Shown: positions 1 through 9,018, counted from the stretch's first letter. The stretch: 64,000 nt of DNA from Streptomyces misionensis (GCF_900104815.1 NZ_FNTD01000004.1:3116501-3180500), one strand, 5' to 3'. Made by a program: numbers and translations. Notes: a model not told the origin generated them from the sequence alone.

Positions 1-255
1 CACCGGGCGGCGGCGGTACCGCCCCTGCTGTGCCACGGCACGGGCGACGCGGTGACCGTCCCGTCGCCGGACGGCGGCGACACCTGCGGCGGGCCCCGCT
101 GGGTGGTCGCCCCGGACGCGCGCCGGCCCTGGCTGCCGGGCCCGGAGGTGCTGCTGTGGGCGGCCGTGCGGGCGGCACGCACGGCGGTGCGGATATCGAT
201 TTTTCCTCCCGCCGACGAGGATGCTAAGGTCTACGACGTCAGCAGGCGCCGCTAG
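1..255 (+). CDS. C-terminal end of a DNA primase/polymerase-like protein (partial)
   Basis: The reading frame is open from the first base of the window and stops at TAG 253-255; only about 84 C-terminal residues are present. The visible part has a Trp-Val-Val-Ala-Pro-Asp segment, a PWLPGPEVLLWAAVRAAR helix and a basic end VYDVSRRR. From memory of the family, this resembles the C-terminus of the small bifunctional primase/polymerase proteins of Streptomyces, but the catalytic part lies outside the window, so the name is tentative. The stop codon lies inside the 5' half of the adjacent tRNA-Lys gene, so the mRNA and tRNA sequences overlap by 10 nt. Confidence 0.5.
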   Translation, partial: HRAAAVPPLLCHGTGDAVTVPSPDGGDTCGGPRWVVAPDARRPWLPGPEVLLWAAVRAARTAVRISIFPPADEDAKVYDVSRRR

Positions 256-319
256 CTCAGTTGGTTAGAGCAGCTGACTCTTAATCAGCGGGTCCGGGGT
301 TCGAGTCCCTGGCGGCGCA
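246..319 (+). tRNA. tRNA-Lys (anticodon CTT), copy 1
   Basis: A full cloverleaf can be drawn: 7-bp acceptor stem GCGCCGC/GCGGCGC with discriminator A319, D-arm, 5-bp anticodon stem GCTGA/TCAGC around loop CTCTTAA (anticodon CTT, reads AAG), and T-arm with TTCGAGT. CCA is not encoded. The 74 bases are identical to copies at 13169 and 16679. The promoter must lie within the upstream coding sequence, because the tRNA overlaps its stop codon. Confidence 0.97.
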
Positions 320-326
320 CGCGACG

Positions 327-382
327 GCGAGGGCGATTTACGACCGCAAAAAACGCGGCCGTAAATCGCCCTCGCTGTTTTT
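327..382 (+). terminator. Rho-independent terminator after tRNA-Lys copy 1
   Basis: A 16-bp perfect stem (327-342 with 360-375) encloses an A-rich loop and is followed by TG and a run of five T (378-382). It starts 7 nt after the tRNA, so it should end the tRNA transcript. Confidence 0.9.
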
Positions 383-478
383 GCGCGGCTTCGCCGGCGC
401 GTCGTGGGGGCTCCGCCACCCACACCCCCGCCACGGTCGGCCCCGCCGCCTTCGGCCCGGTGACCGCCGGCCGAAAAG

Positions 479-1738
479 TCACCCCGTGATCCGCTGTGTG
501 ATCTGCACGGTCCACGCCCCCGAGGCCGTCCGGTCCTCCGCCTCGATCTTCACGCCCGCGCCCGGGACGGTGAAACTCTCCCCCAGCGCGATCGGGGCGT
601 CCGCGAGGGGCGGGTAGACCGAGTCGTCCGGGCAGGCCGCGGTGTGCGGGTGGGCGTCGACCACCTCGACGGGACCGCCGCCGGACTCGGCGCCGCTGCG
701 CACCCGGTAGACAAGGATGCCCTCGCGGCAGGTGGTGCGGTCGTTGCCGGCGGCGGTGCGGGCCTCCACCGCGATGACGCTGTCCGGGCCGGTGCGCACC
801 ACCGCCAGCTTCAGCCCGTCGCCGAGACCGAAGGCGGGCGCCCCGGCGGCCCCCTGCACGGGGATGCCGGGCCCCGCCGCGAGGGGCTCCAGGGTGAGCC
901 GGGTCGGCCCGGCGCCGCGGACGCACATCACCTGGCGCGGATCCAGCCAGCCGAGCCGCCACTTGTGCCAGGCGAACATGTCGGGCGACAGGCCGAACTG
1001 GCTGCCCATCAGGTCCCAGTCGCCGACATAGGTGTCCCAGTCCCCCTTGCCGTCGGCCGGGCGGTGGTAGAGGTCGGGCAGGTCGAAGACGTGGCCGGTC
1101 TCATGGGCGAGGACCAGCCGGTCCGGCGGATGCTTCTCGAACACCGTGACGACCCGCCGTACGTCCGTGCCGTCCACGTGGACGGGCGTGTCCAGGTTGA
1201 CGACCTTGGTGGCGTCGGAGTCCACTCCGGGCGCGTCCGGGTCCGCGACGAGGTACACCACCTGGTAGCGGGAGAAGTCGACGGCTTTGTCGGCCACTTT
1301 GAAGGCGTCCCGCAGATACGCGGCCCGGTCCTCGGCGGCCCAGTCCCGCCGCACGGCGTACGCCGTGGACGGACGGGGCATACGCAACCAGTGGCCCAGC
1401 GGATGCGCGCGCAGGGTGAACCTGCCGTAGGAGGCCTGCTCGAAGTAGCGGCTGGTCTGCGGGAAGTGATCGGCGGTCAGCTCCGCCGGGGTGGTCTGCG
1501 GGACCGCGTCCGGGAACGACAGGAAGATCATGACGGCGTTCAGCGCCCTGGTGGGGCGGGCGTAGTCCGCGTCCCAGGTGTCCGCCCCCTCGGAGTGGCG
1601 GGCACCGGTGCGGTGCAGGGCGCACGGGGCCGTGGCGAAGGGCTCGGCGACCGACGGTCCGGCGATGATCGAGGTCGCGGCCAGCGCCGACAACGTGGTG
1701 CACACGGCGGCGGTGCTGCGCAGCAGGGGCACGGACAT
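479..1738 (-). CDS. Secreted M6-family metalloprotease
   Basis: About 419 residues. The N-terminus is a classical signal peptide (basic MSVPLLR, hydrophobic Ala/Leu stretch, Ala-x-Ala-like end), so the product should be exported. The zinc-binding signature HETGH lies near residues 211-215 and is followed by a DLMGSQFG segment and a Trp-rich stretch typical of M6 (immune inhibitor A-like) domain proteins. The start at 1738 is chosen because GGAGG sits 2-6 nt upstream of ATG and the signal peptide begins there; the longer upstream reading frame adds 48 residues without a ribosome site. It stands alone, divergent from the cyclic-di-GMP gene. The natural substrate is unknown. Confidence 0.85.
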   Translation of the reverse strand: MSVPLLRSTAAVCTTLSALAATSIIAGPSVAEPFATAPCALHRTGARHSEGADTWDADYARPTRALNAVMIFLSFPDAVPQTTPAELTADHFPQTSRYFEQASYGRFTLRAHPLGHWLRMPRPSTAYAVRRDWAAEDRAAYLRDAFKVADKAVDFSRYQVVYLVADPDAPGVDSDATKVVNLDTPVHVDGTDVRRVVTVFEKHPPDRLVLAHETGHVFDLPDLYHRPADGKGDWDTYVGDWDLMGSQFGLSPDMFAWHKWRLGWLDPRQVMCVRGAGPTRLTLEPLAAGPGIPVQGAAGAPAFGLGDGLKLAVVRTGPDSVIAVEARTAAGNDRTTCREGILVYRVRSGAESGGGPVEVVDAHPHTAACPDDSVYPPLADAPIALGESFTVPGAGVKIEAEDRTASGAWTVQITQRITG

Positions 1739-2061
1739 GACCTCCGGACGCGGTTCGACGGACCCGCACCCAGATTGCTGTGTTTCGCCACTCCATGTCC
1801 TGTTTGTCTGCACCGGAAGAGTGAGCACTCCCCATTCGGGCGCCAGGCGCACGACGGCGCACGACATCACCGCATCACTCACGGAACGTCACAACTGGTC
1901 GACGGCCTCAATAACCCGTCCAGGTGCGGGCAGAAACGATCTGTCAGAAAGTCCCACCGGTCCGGGAGACTGGACGGTGGCTGGAAGGGCCCGGGGCCAG
2001 CCTCTATGATCGGCACACTTTCCGGCACGGACAGAGATCGAGTGCACTGCGGGAGCGAGCG
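1739..2061. other. Intergenic region between divergent M6 protease and PAS-GGDEF-EAL genes
   Basis: 323 bp with no convincing gene. It must hold both divergent promoters. It is less GC-rich than the flanking genes (for example 1909-1950), as expected for promoters, but I cannot assign -35/-10 elements with confidence. A 473-codon plus-strand frame that crosses the protease gene and this region is an antisense shadow. Confidence 0.6.
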
Positions 2062-3867
2062 GTGAGCGGAACGTCCGAAGGGCCGACGCCCGCGGCAGAC
2101 CTCGACCGGTCAGCCGTCACAGACAGTGATCACACCACCTACGACCGTGTCTTCGGGGCGGCCCCGCTCGCCATGGCCGTCGTGGACCACGCGGGAATCG
2201 TCGTCCGCGCCAACCCCGCCTTCGGCGAACTCCTCGGCCTCGACTGCGCCTCCCTCGCCGGCCGGGCCGCCGCCGACCTGGTGGACCTGACCGCCGACGT
2301 CCGCTCCTGGCACGCCTACCGCGAGGTGCTGAGCGGCCGGCAGGCCCGGCTGCGCTGCACCCGCCGGCTGAAGCACCCCGGGGGCAACTCGGTGTGGGTG
2401 CAGCTCACCGTCGCCCCGCTGACCGACGGCGAGGCGGGCGTGCTGCTGTCCGTCGCCGACATCAGCGCCCGGCGCGAACTCCAGGCGCGGCTGCGGCACT
2501 TGCAGATGCACGACCCGGTGACCCGGCTGCCCAACCGCACCCTGTTCTTCGAGCGGTTGTCGGCCGCGCTGGAGGCGGAGTCGTACGAGCGCGGCGGCAC
2601 CGGCCGGATCGGACTGTGCTACCTGGACCTGGACGGGTTCAAGGCCGTCAACGACACCCTCGGCCACCGGGTCGGCGACCGGCTGCTCGCGGCCGTCGCC
2701 GAGCGGCTGACCACGGTCGCCGACGCGGCCGGGTACGCCCGCGCCGCCACCCCGCTGGTGGCCCGGCTCGGCGGCGACGAGTTCGCGCTGCTGGTGGAGG
2801 ACTCCACCGGCACCGAACAGCTCGCCGACCTCGCCGAGTCGGCGCTCAAGTCCCTTGAGGAGCCCTTCGACCTGGCCGGGCAGCGGCTGTCGCTGACGGC
2901 CTCCATCGGTGTGGTGGAACGCCACGCGGCGGGCACCACCGCGACCGGTCTGATGCAGGCGGCCGATACGACGCTCTACTGGGCGAAGGCCGACGGCAAG
3001 GCGCGCTGGACCCTGTTCGACCCCGAGCGCAACGCGCACCGGATGACCCGCCAGGCTCTCTCCTCCACCCTGCGCCCCGCCATCGAGCGCGGCGAGTTCG
3101 TGCTGGACTACCAGCCGCTGGTGGGCATGGAGGACGGCCGGCTGTCCGGGGTCGAGGCGCTGGTGCGCTGGCACCATCCGCAGTTCGGCACGCTGACGCC
3201 GAATCGGTTCATCGGGCTGGCCGAGGAGGACGGTTCGATCGTGCAGCTAGGCCGCTGGGCGCTGGTCACCGCCTGCCGGCAGGCCCGCCGCTGGCAGCTG
3301 GACCACCCCGGCGAGCCGCCGATCTTCGTCAGCGTGAACGTGGCCGTGCGCCAGGTGTGGGACTCCGACCTGGTGGCCGATGTGGCGCAGACCCTCGCGG
3401 AGACCGGGCTGGCCCCGCACCTGTTGCAGCTGGAGCTGACCGAGTCCGCGGTGATGGGCTCGGCGGGCCGCCCGCTCCAGGCGTTGCAGGCCCTGAGCGA
3501 CATGGGGGTGCGCATCGCCATCGACGACTTCGGCACCGGCTACTCCAACCTCGCCTACCTCAGCCGGCTGCCGGTCTCCGCGCTGAAGCTGGACGGTTCC
3601 TTCGTCCGCGGCTTCCAGTACGAGGAGGCGCCCAAGGGGGTGCCGCCGAACCCCGCCGACGAGGTGATCGTGGAGGCGATGATCCAGCTGGCCCACCGGC
3701 TCGGGCTGACGGTCACCGCCGAGTGCGTGGAGACCGCGGCACAGGCGAGCCGGCTGCGGCGGATCGGCTGCGACACCGGACAGGGCTGGCTGTACTCCCG
3801 CCCGGTGCCGCCGGACCGCATCTCCGAGCTGCTGGGCGCCCGCAGCTACGCGGCGGGAAAGCCCTGA
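2062..3867 (+). CDS. PAS-GGDEF-EAL cyclic-di-GMP turnover protein
   Basis: 601 residues, cytoplasmic, no membrane segment. Domains in order: PAS (about 20-130), GGDEF diguanylate cyclase (about 145-305) and EAL phosphodiesterase (about 325-590). The GGDEF motif is intact near residue 237 (LGGDEFALL), and the EAL motif is intact near 364 (VEALVRWHHP) with DDFGTGYSNLAYL near 487. Both synthesis and hydrolysis of cyclic di-GMP are therefore possible on sequence grounds; the PAS domain probably senses a small ligand or redox state. The architecture matches Streptomyces proteins such as RmdA and CdgA that affect development, but I cannot say which orthologue this is. GTG 2062 is preferred to an upstream ATG because GGGAG precedes it at suitable distance. 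Confidence 0.9.
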   Translation: MSGTSEGPTPAADLDRSAVTDSDHTTYDRVFGAAPLAMAVVDHAGIVVRANPAFGELLGLDCASLAGRAAADLVDLTADVRSWHAYREVLSGRQARLRCTRRLKHPGGNSVWVQLTVAPLTDGEAGVLLSVADISARRELQARLRHLQMHDPVTRLPNRTLFFERLSAALEAESYERGGTGRIGLCYLDLDGFKAVNDTLGHRVGDRLLAAVAERLTTVADAAGYARAATPLVARLGGDEFALLVEDSTGTEQLADLAESALKSLEEPFDLAGQRLSLTASIGVVERHAAGTTATGLMQAADTTLYWAKADGKARWTLFDPERNAHRMTRQALSSTLRPAIERGEFVLDYQPLVGMEDGRLSGVEALVRWHHPQFGTLTPNRFIGLAEEDGSIVQLGRWALVTACRQARRWQLDHPGEPPIFVSVNVAVRQVWDSDLVADVAQTLAETGLAPHLLQLELTESAVMGSAGRPLQALQALSDMGVRIAIDDFGTGYSNLAYLSRLPVSALKLDGSFVRGFQYEEAPKGVPPNPADEVIVEAMIQLAHRLGLTVTAECVETAAQASRLRRIGCDTGQGWLYSRPVPPDRISELLGARSYAAGKP

Positions 3868-3873
3868 CCGGCC

Positions 3874-4971
3874 CTACGCGGTGGGCAGTCCATAGGCGTC
3901 GGCGATCAACTCGTAGGAGCGAACGCGCAGTTCGCCCCGGTGGGCGTGGGTGGTGAGCATCAGCTCGTCGGCCCCGGTGCGCTTTTGCAGCTCGTCGAGG
4001 CCGGTCCGCACCTCGTCGGCGGTGCCGTACACCACGTTGGACGACCAGGAGTCGATGAACTCCTCCTCCATCGGGCCGAGTTCCTGCCGCTCGGCCTCCG
4101 CGGGGTCGGGGAACAGACCGGGGCGGCCGGTGCGCAGCCGGAGCATGTTCAGGCCCATCGCGCGGGTCTGGCGGCGCGCCTCGCCCTCCTCGTCGGTGGC
4201 CAGCGCGGAGACGCCGATCAGGGCGTACGGCTCGGCCAGCACCTCGGAGGGCCGGAAGGTCTGGCGGTACAGGTCGAGCGCGGGGATGGTGTTCTGCGCC
4301 GAGAAGTGGTGCGCGAAGGCGAACGGCAGGCCGAGCATGCCGGCCAGCTGGGCGGAGAACCCGGAGGAGCCGAGCAGCCAGATCGGCGGGCGGTGCGGGG
4401 ACTGGACCCCGCCCGGGGTGCTCCCCTGGATCGGGCCCGGGATGGCGTGGATGCGCCGGTAGGGGTGGCCGTCGGGGAAGTCGTCGTCGAGGAAGCGGGT
4501 CAGCTCGGCGAGCTGCTGCGGGAAGTCGTCGGCGCCCTCGTTCAGGGTGTCGGTGCGGCGCAGGGCCGCGGCCGTGGCGCCGTCGGTGCCGGGGGCCCGG
4601 CCGAGCCCGAGGTCGACCCGGCCCGGCGCCATCGCCTCCAGCGTGCCGAACTGCTCGGCGATCACCAGGGGGGCGTGGTTGGGCAGCATGACGCCGCCCG
4701 AGCCGAGCCGGATGCGGTCGGTGTGGGCGGCGAGGTGGGCGAGGATCACGGCCGGCGAGGAGGAGGCGACGCCGGGCATGGAGTGGTGCTCGGCGACCCA
4801 GTAGCGGTGGAACCCGCGGGCCTCGGTGAGCCGGGACAGCTCGACGCTGGTGCGCAGGGCGTCGGTGGCGGTGCGGCCCGCGCCGACGGTCACCAGGTCC
4901 AGCACGGAGAGGGGGACGGGCGCGGTGCCGTGCGTCGTTCCCCGGATCTCGTCTGCCTCGTCTGCCGACAC
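3874..4971 (-). CDS. LLM-class (luciferase-like) flavin-dependent oxidoreductase
   Basis: 365 residues, within the usual length for bacterial luciferase-like monooxygenases. It has the family features VLDLVTVGAG at the N-terminus, the RYWVAEHH segment, LGSGGVMLPNHAPLVIAEQF, and LGLGRAPGTD. Such enzymes use FMNH2 or F420H2 to oxidise small organic molecules; the substrate here is not predictable. GTG 4971 is chosen because GGAGG is placed 7-8 nt upstream; the open frame extends to 5067 without a second ribosome site. It is convergent with the cyclic-di-GMP gene (only 6 nt between stops) and co-directional with the downstream isomerase-like gene, 96 nt away. Confidence 0.85.
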   Translation of the reverse strand: MSADEADEIRGTTHGTAPVPLSVLDLVTVGAGRTATDALRTSVELSRLTEARGFHRYWVAEHHSMPGVASSSPAVILAHLAAHTDRIRLGSGGVMLPNHAPLVIAEQFGTLEAMAPGRVDLGLGRAPGTDGATAAALRRTDTLNEGADDFPQQLAELTRFLDDDFPDGHPYRRIHAIPGPIQGSTPGGVQSPHRPPIWLLGSSGFSAQLAGMLGLPFAFAHHFSAQNTIPALDLYRQTFRPSEVLAEPYALIGVSALATDEEGEARRQTRAMGLNMLRLRTGRPGLFPDPAEAERQELGPMEEEFIDSWSSNVVYGTADEVRTGLDELQKRTGADELMLTTHAHRGELRVRSYELIADAYGLPTA

Positions 4972-5067
4972 GGTGAGGGCCTCCTGTTCGCGGCGTGAGC
5001 TGTGCCGGAGGGTGACAACCGGGGGCGGCCCCCGGTTATTCCGCCGCCGGCCGCCCGGTCCCGGCAC

Positions 5068-5799
5068 TCAGACCTGGACCAGCGGTTCCCGGGTGAACAG
5101 CGTCCCCAGCTCCGGCGCGTTCACCCGCCGGTCGGCGAGCCGCAGGCCCTCCCACACGGTGACCTGGTTGGCGGTGAGCACCGGCTTGGACAGGGACTTC
5201 TCCAGCAGTCCGAGGCAGGCGGCCGTGTGCAGGGCGGTGTCCGGCAGCAGCACCGCGTCCGCGCCGGGGTCGTCCGCGGCCCGCGCGAGCGTCAGTACCT
5301 CCTCCTCGCCCCAGCGCGCCGCCTCGGCGGCGGTGACGACCCCCGAGGAGTGCACGGCGGTCACCTCCAGGCCGGCCGCCCGCAGGAACTCGGCGAACAG
5401 CGCGGTGACGTCCTCCGGGTAGGTGGCGCCCACGGCGACCCGCCGCACCCCCAGCTCACGGGCCGCGTGCACGAAGCCGAAGGACGTCGAGGAGGCCGGC
5501 ATCCCGGCCAGCCGGGCCAGCGTGCGCACCTGGTCCTGGGCGCCCTGCCAGCCGTGCACGAAGCCGCCGCTGGTGCACGCCCACACCACCGTCTCGGCAC
5601 CGGCCAGCCGCAGCCGCTCCATGCCCTCGCGCAGCCGCTCGGCGGAGCCCATCTCGCGCAGCGCGGCCACCCGCTGCGCGCCCTCGCCGATGTCGGTGTG
5701 GACCAGGTCCACCCGGATGTCGCTGCCCAGGAGCTGCTCGATGCGCGGATAGTCGTCCTCGGCGAAGTGGCCCGGGTAGAGGAATCCGAGTGCGGTCAT
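5068..5799 (-). CDS. Maleate isomerase / EutA-like Asp-Glu racemase superfamily enzyme
   Basis: 243 residues, the normal length for the maleate cis-trans isomerase group of the Asp/Glu racemase superfamily. The two expected catalytic cysteines are visible at about residue 75 (ACTSGGFVHG) and residue 195 (HTAACLG), each in one half of the two-lobed fold. Members include maleate isomerase, arylmalonate decarboxylase and EutA of ectoine utilisation. ATG 5799 follows AAGG; the frame upstream is only low-complexity. It is divergent from a dehydrogenase-amidase-EhuBCDA block, so a role in degrading the imported solute is likely by context. Exact reaction unknown. Confidence 0.8.
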   Translation of the reverse strand: MTALGFLYPGHFAEDDYPRIEQLLGSDIRVDLVHTDIGEGAQRVAALREMGSAERLREGMERLRLAGAETVVWACTSGGFVHGWQGAQDQVRTLARLAGMPASSTSFGFVHAARELGVRRVAVGATYPEDVTALFAEFLRAAGLEVTAVHSSGVVTAAEAARWGEEEVLTLARAADDPGADAVLLPDTALHTAACLGLLEKSLSKPVLTANQVTVWEGLRLADRRVNAPELGTLFTREPLVQV

Positions 5800-6401
5800 G
5801 TCCAGCCTTCCTGCGTCCGGTCGTGCGGTACGGGCCGTGTCCGGGCACCCTCGTGCGGCGGCGCCCGGTACGGTTCCACGGCTCGGGTACCCAGCCTCCG
5901 CGGCGCAGCCCACATCGCGACCTGGTTGGCCGAGAGCGGACGGCACGCGGGCCGTGCGGGGCGTCACCGGGGCGAGGCGCTCGGTGCCGGCCGGCGCGGT
6001 GCCGCGCCCGGGGCGCCGGAGGTGGTGACGCGGGGCCGGGCCCGGACCCGGATCACGGCCGCGCACCTCGCCCGCGGCCCCGCCGGGGAAGCCGCCCGGG
6101 GCGCGGGCGAGCGCTCCGGGGTCACGGCGGTCGGGGCGCGCACCGCCGTGCCTCCCGTCGGGGCCGCCCGGAAGGGCGCGTCCGTCGCGGGCACCGGCCG
6201 CACCCTCGAAGGACGGGGAGGACGGGGAGGACGGGGAGGCCGGGGAGGACGGGGAGGACGGGGACAACGGATGGCGGGAACGCCCGTGTTGACGACGGTG
6301 GGCCGGGGTGCGAGCGTGGACGATCCGTGCATCTCAGGCGTTCGCGGCGGCACCTCCGGACGCCTGGGCAGGCACCCCCTCGGACGACGGGAGCCGCGCC
6401 C
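5800..6401. other. Long divergent intergenic region
   Basis: 602 bp between the isomerase and dehydrogenase genes, unusually long for this window. It is extremely GC-rich. Open frames exist on both strands, but their predicted proteins are low-complexity Pro/Ser/Arg or Gly/Arg sequences with no family resemblance. It contains a short tandem repeat (6211-6264). The last 100 bp, with TTGACG at 6289-6294, is the least GC-rich stretch and the most likely place for the plus-strand promoter. Confidence 0.5.
6211..6264. repeat. Six tandem 9-bp units (GGACGGGGA)
   Basis: Exactly six copies of a 9-bp unit; five are GGACGGGGA and the fourth differs by one base (GGCCGGGGA). The array lies in the non-coding divergent region 138 bp before the dehydrogenase start. 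Confidence 0.95.
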
Positions 6402-7352
6402 ATGACGACCGTCCCCACCCTGCTCGTGCTGGACGCCGAGCCGCCGCCCCGGCTCGGCCGGCTGACCGGGCGCGCCCGGATCGTGCGCACGGACGCGGCG
6501 CACCTGGCCGAGCGGCTGCCCACGGCGGACGTGCTGCTGGTCTGGGACTTCACCTCGACCGCGGTGCGCGAGGCGTGGCCCGGCCCGGGGCCCCGGCCGC
6601 GCTGGGTGCACACGGCGAGCGCGGGCGTGGACCATCTGATGTGCCCGGAGCTGGCCGCCTCGCAGACGGTGGTCACCAACGCCCGAGGCGTCTTCGACCA
6701 GCCGATCGCCGAGTACGTGGCGGCCCTGGTGCTGGCCGTGGCCAAGGATCTGCCGCGCACCCTGGAGCAGCAGCGGGAGCGGGTGTGGCGGCACCGGGAG
6801 AGCCGGCGGGTGGCGGGTACCCGTGCCTGTGTGGTCGGTTCGGGTCCCATCGGCCGGGCGATCGTCCGGATGCTGAAGGCGCTGGGGGTGACGACGGCAC
6901 TCGTCGGGCGGGTGCCGCGGACCGGTGTGTACGGGCCGGCCGACCTGGACCGGCTGATCTCCCGCGCGGACTGGGTGATCGCGGCGGCGCCGCTGACGGA
7001 GGCCACGTACCGCATGTTCGACGCGCACCGGTTCGGCGTGATGCAGCCCTCGGCGTTCTTCGTCAACGTCGGGCGCGGGCAGCTGGTCGACGAGGAGGCG
7101 CTCGCGGGGGCCCTGTCCCGGCGCTGGATCGCGGGCGCCGCCCTGGACGTGTTCGCCGCCGAGCCGCTGCCCGCGGACAGCCCGCTGTGGGAGCTGCCGG
7201 GGCTGATCGTCTCCCCGCACATGAGCGGGGACACGGTCGGCTGGCGCGATGAACTGGGGCGGCAGTTCGTGGAGTTGTACGAGCGGTGGGCGGCGGGCAG
7301 ATCACTGGTGAACGTGGTCGACAAGACGCGTGGATACGTGCCCGGCCACTGA
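6402..7352 (+). CDS. D-isomer-specific 2-hydroxyacid dehydrogenase
   Basis: 316 residues, typical length. The NAD-binding Rossmann motif is seen as VVGSGPIGRAIVRML, and the catalytic set Arg-Glu-His is supported by VNVGRGQLVDEEAL and SPHMSGDT. It should reduce or oxidise a 2-keto/2-hydroxy acid using NAD(P)H; the substrate side is not recognisable. ATG 6402 has GGGAG eight bases upstream. It is followed after 15 nt by the amidase gene and then the EhuBCDA-like transporter, so it probably acts on a breakdown product of the imported compound. Confidence 0.85.
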   Translation: MTTVPTLLVLDAEPPPRLGRLTGRARIVRTDAAHLAERLPTADVLLVWDFTSTAVREAWPGPGPRPRWVHTASAGVDHLMCPELAASQTVVTNARGVFDQPIAEYVAALVLAVAKDLPRTLEQQRERVWRHRESRRVAGTRACVVGSGPIGRAIVRMLKALGVTTALVGRVPRTGVYGPADLDRLISRADWVIAAAPLTEATYRMFDAHRFGVMQPSAFFVNVGRGQLVDEEALAGALSRRWIAGAALDVFAAEPLPADSPLWELPGLIVSPHMSGDTVGWRDELGRQFVELYERWAAGRSLVNVVDKTRGYVPGH

Positions 7353-7367
7353 CCTCCTGGAGGGTGC

Positions 7368-8774
7368 ATGCAGCTCACCGACCTCACCGCCCGCCGGCTC
7401 CTGGACGGCTACCGCACGGGCGAGTTCACTCCGGTGGAGGCGACCGAGCAGGCACTGGCGCTGGCCCGGAACACCCAGTCGCGGGTGAACGCGTTCGTCC
7501 GGCTGACCGAGCGGGACGCGCTGGCGCGGGCGCGGGAGTCGGCCGGGCGCTGGCGGCGCGGGGAGCCGGCGGGGCTGCTGGACGGGGTGCCGGTGAGCGT
7601 GAAGGACCTGCTGCCGCTGCGCGGCCACCCCACGCTGCGCGGCTCGCGGGCCCTGTCCGAGCGGGGTGCCTGGGCGGAGGACGCGCCCTCGGTGGCGCGG
7701 CTGCGGGAGCACGGCGCGGTGGTCCTCGGCAAGACGACGACGCCCGAGTTCGGCTGGAAGGGGGTCACCGACTCGCCGCTGACCGGTGTCACCCGCAATC
7801 CGTACGACACCTCGCGCACCACCGGCGGCTCCAGCGGCGGCAGCGCGGCGGCGGTGGCGCTCGGCGCGGGCCCGCTGTCGCTGGGCACGGACGGCGGGGG
7901 CAGCATCCGGATCCCGGCCGCGTTCTGCGGGATCTTCGGGCTGAAGCCGACGTACGGCAGGGTGCCGCTGTACCCGGCGAGCCCGTTCGGCACGCTGGCC
8001 CACGCCGGGCCGATGGCCCGGGACGCGGCCGACGCGGCGCTGCTGCTCGACGTCGTCGCCGGGCCGGACGCCCGCGACTGGTCGGCGCTGCCGCCCGCAC
8101 CGGGCTCCTTCACCCACGCGCTGGCCGGGGGTGTGCGGGGGCTTCGGGTGGCGTACTCGCCGTCGTTCGGCGGGCAGGTGGCGGTGGCACCGGCGGTCGC
8201 GGCGGCGGTACGGCGGGCGGTGGCGCGGCTCGCGGACCTCGGCGCGTACGTCGAGGAGGCGGACCCCGACTTCAGCGATCCGGTGGAGGCGTTCGAGGTC
8301 CTGTGGTTCAGCGGCGCGGCCCGGATCGCCCAGCTGCTCTCCCCGCACCTGCGCAAGCTCCTCGACCCGGGGCTGGCGGAGGTCTGTGCGCGGGGGGCGC
8401 GGCTGAGCGCGCTGGACTATCTGGCGGCGGTGGACGCCCGGATGGATCTGGGCCGGCGGATGGGGCGGTTCCACGAGCGGTACGACCTGCTGGTGACGCC
8501 GACGCTGCCGCTGACGGCGTTCGAGGCGGGTGTGGAGGTGCCGAGGGGTTCGGCCCACCGGCGCTGGACCGGCTGGACGCCGTTCACCTACCCCTTCAAC
8601 CTCACCCAGCAGCCGGCCGCGTCGGTGCCGGTCGGCAGGGACGGGGACGGCCTGCCCGTCGGCCTCCAGCTCGTCGCCGCCCGCCACCGCGACGACCTGG
8701 TGCTGCGGGCCGCGCACGCGCTGTACGAGGCCGGGGTCGCGTGCCGCCCGGTGGTCACGCCCGCCGGGAACTGA
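7368..8774 (+). CDS. Amidase signature family hydrolase
   Basis: 468 residues, the standard size. The Ser-cisSer-Lys triad can be placed: Lys about 78 (VSVKDLLPL), cis-Ser about 154 within TGGSSGGSAAAVA, and nucleophile Ser about 178 in GTDGGGSIRIPAAFCG. The enzyme cleaves C-N amide bonds of a small substrate in the cytoplasm. GGAGG lies three bases before ATG 7368, and the gene follows the dehydrogenase by 15 nt, so the two are probably co-transcribed. In an ectoine-like pathway an amidase could open or deacylate an intermediate, but this is inference. Confidence 0.88.
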   Translation: MQLTDLTARRLLDGYRTGEFTPVEATEQALALARNTQSRVNAFVRLTERDALARARESAGRWRRGEPAGLLDGVPVSVKDLLPLRGHPTLRGSRALSERGAWAEDAPSVARLREHGAVVLGKTTTPEFGWKGVTDSPLTGVTRNPYDTSRTTGGSSGGSAAAVALGAGPLSLGTDGGGSIRIPAAFCGIFGLKPTYGRVPLYPASPFGTLAHAGPMARDAADAALLLDVVAGPDARDWSALPPAPGSFTHALAGGVRGLRVAYSPSFGGQVAVAPAVAAAVRRAVARLADLGAYVEEADPDFSDPVEAFEVLWFSGAARIAQLLSPHLRKLLDPGLAEVCARGARLSALDYLAAVDARMDLGRRMGRFHERYDLLVTPTLPLTAFEAGVEVPRGSAHRRWTGWTPFTYPFNLTQQPAASVPVGRDGDGLPVGLQLVAARHRDDLVLRAAHALYEAGVACRPVVTPAGN

Positions 8775-8886
8775 GCAGGCCGGAAGGGAGCGGCAGAGGT
8801 CTTCGGGGACGGGGTGACCGTCGGATCCTCCGGTGGGGGTTCTGTGGAGACCGGGGCGGGAACGGGCCGGCGGCCCCGGTGCGCGG

Positions 8887-8916
8887 GTGTCCGGCGTGGC
8901 GGCCCGCGCCGGACAC
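8887..8916. promoter_or_regulatory. Hairpin in the leader upstream of ehuB
   Basis: Perfect 10-bp inverted repeat GTGTCCGGCG / CGCCGGACAC with a 10-nt loop in the 284-bp gap between amidase and ehuB. A second, weaker hairpin (GCGCACGG 8934-8941 with CCGTGCGC 8953-8960) follows. Neither has a T-tract, so they may be a terminator of the amidase unit or leader structure for ehuB. Confidence 0.5.
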
Positions 8917-9018
8917 CGCCGCGCAGGTCAGGAGCGCACGGACGGTCAACTGCCGTGCGCGGCACCGCGGATCGCGTCGTCCGGACGGGACGGTGACGCT
9001 CCGTCCGGCCGGAAAACC

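Noticed and set aside
644..2065. 473-codon plus-strand frame across the M6 protease gene
   Set aside because: The minus strand holds a clear protease with HETGH and signal peptide; the antisense frame has no recognisable features.
5800..6267. N-terminal extension of the isomerase-like protein
   Set aside because: It would add over 150 Pro/Ser/Arg-rich residues, is not found in the family, and the start at 5799 has a ribosome site.
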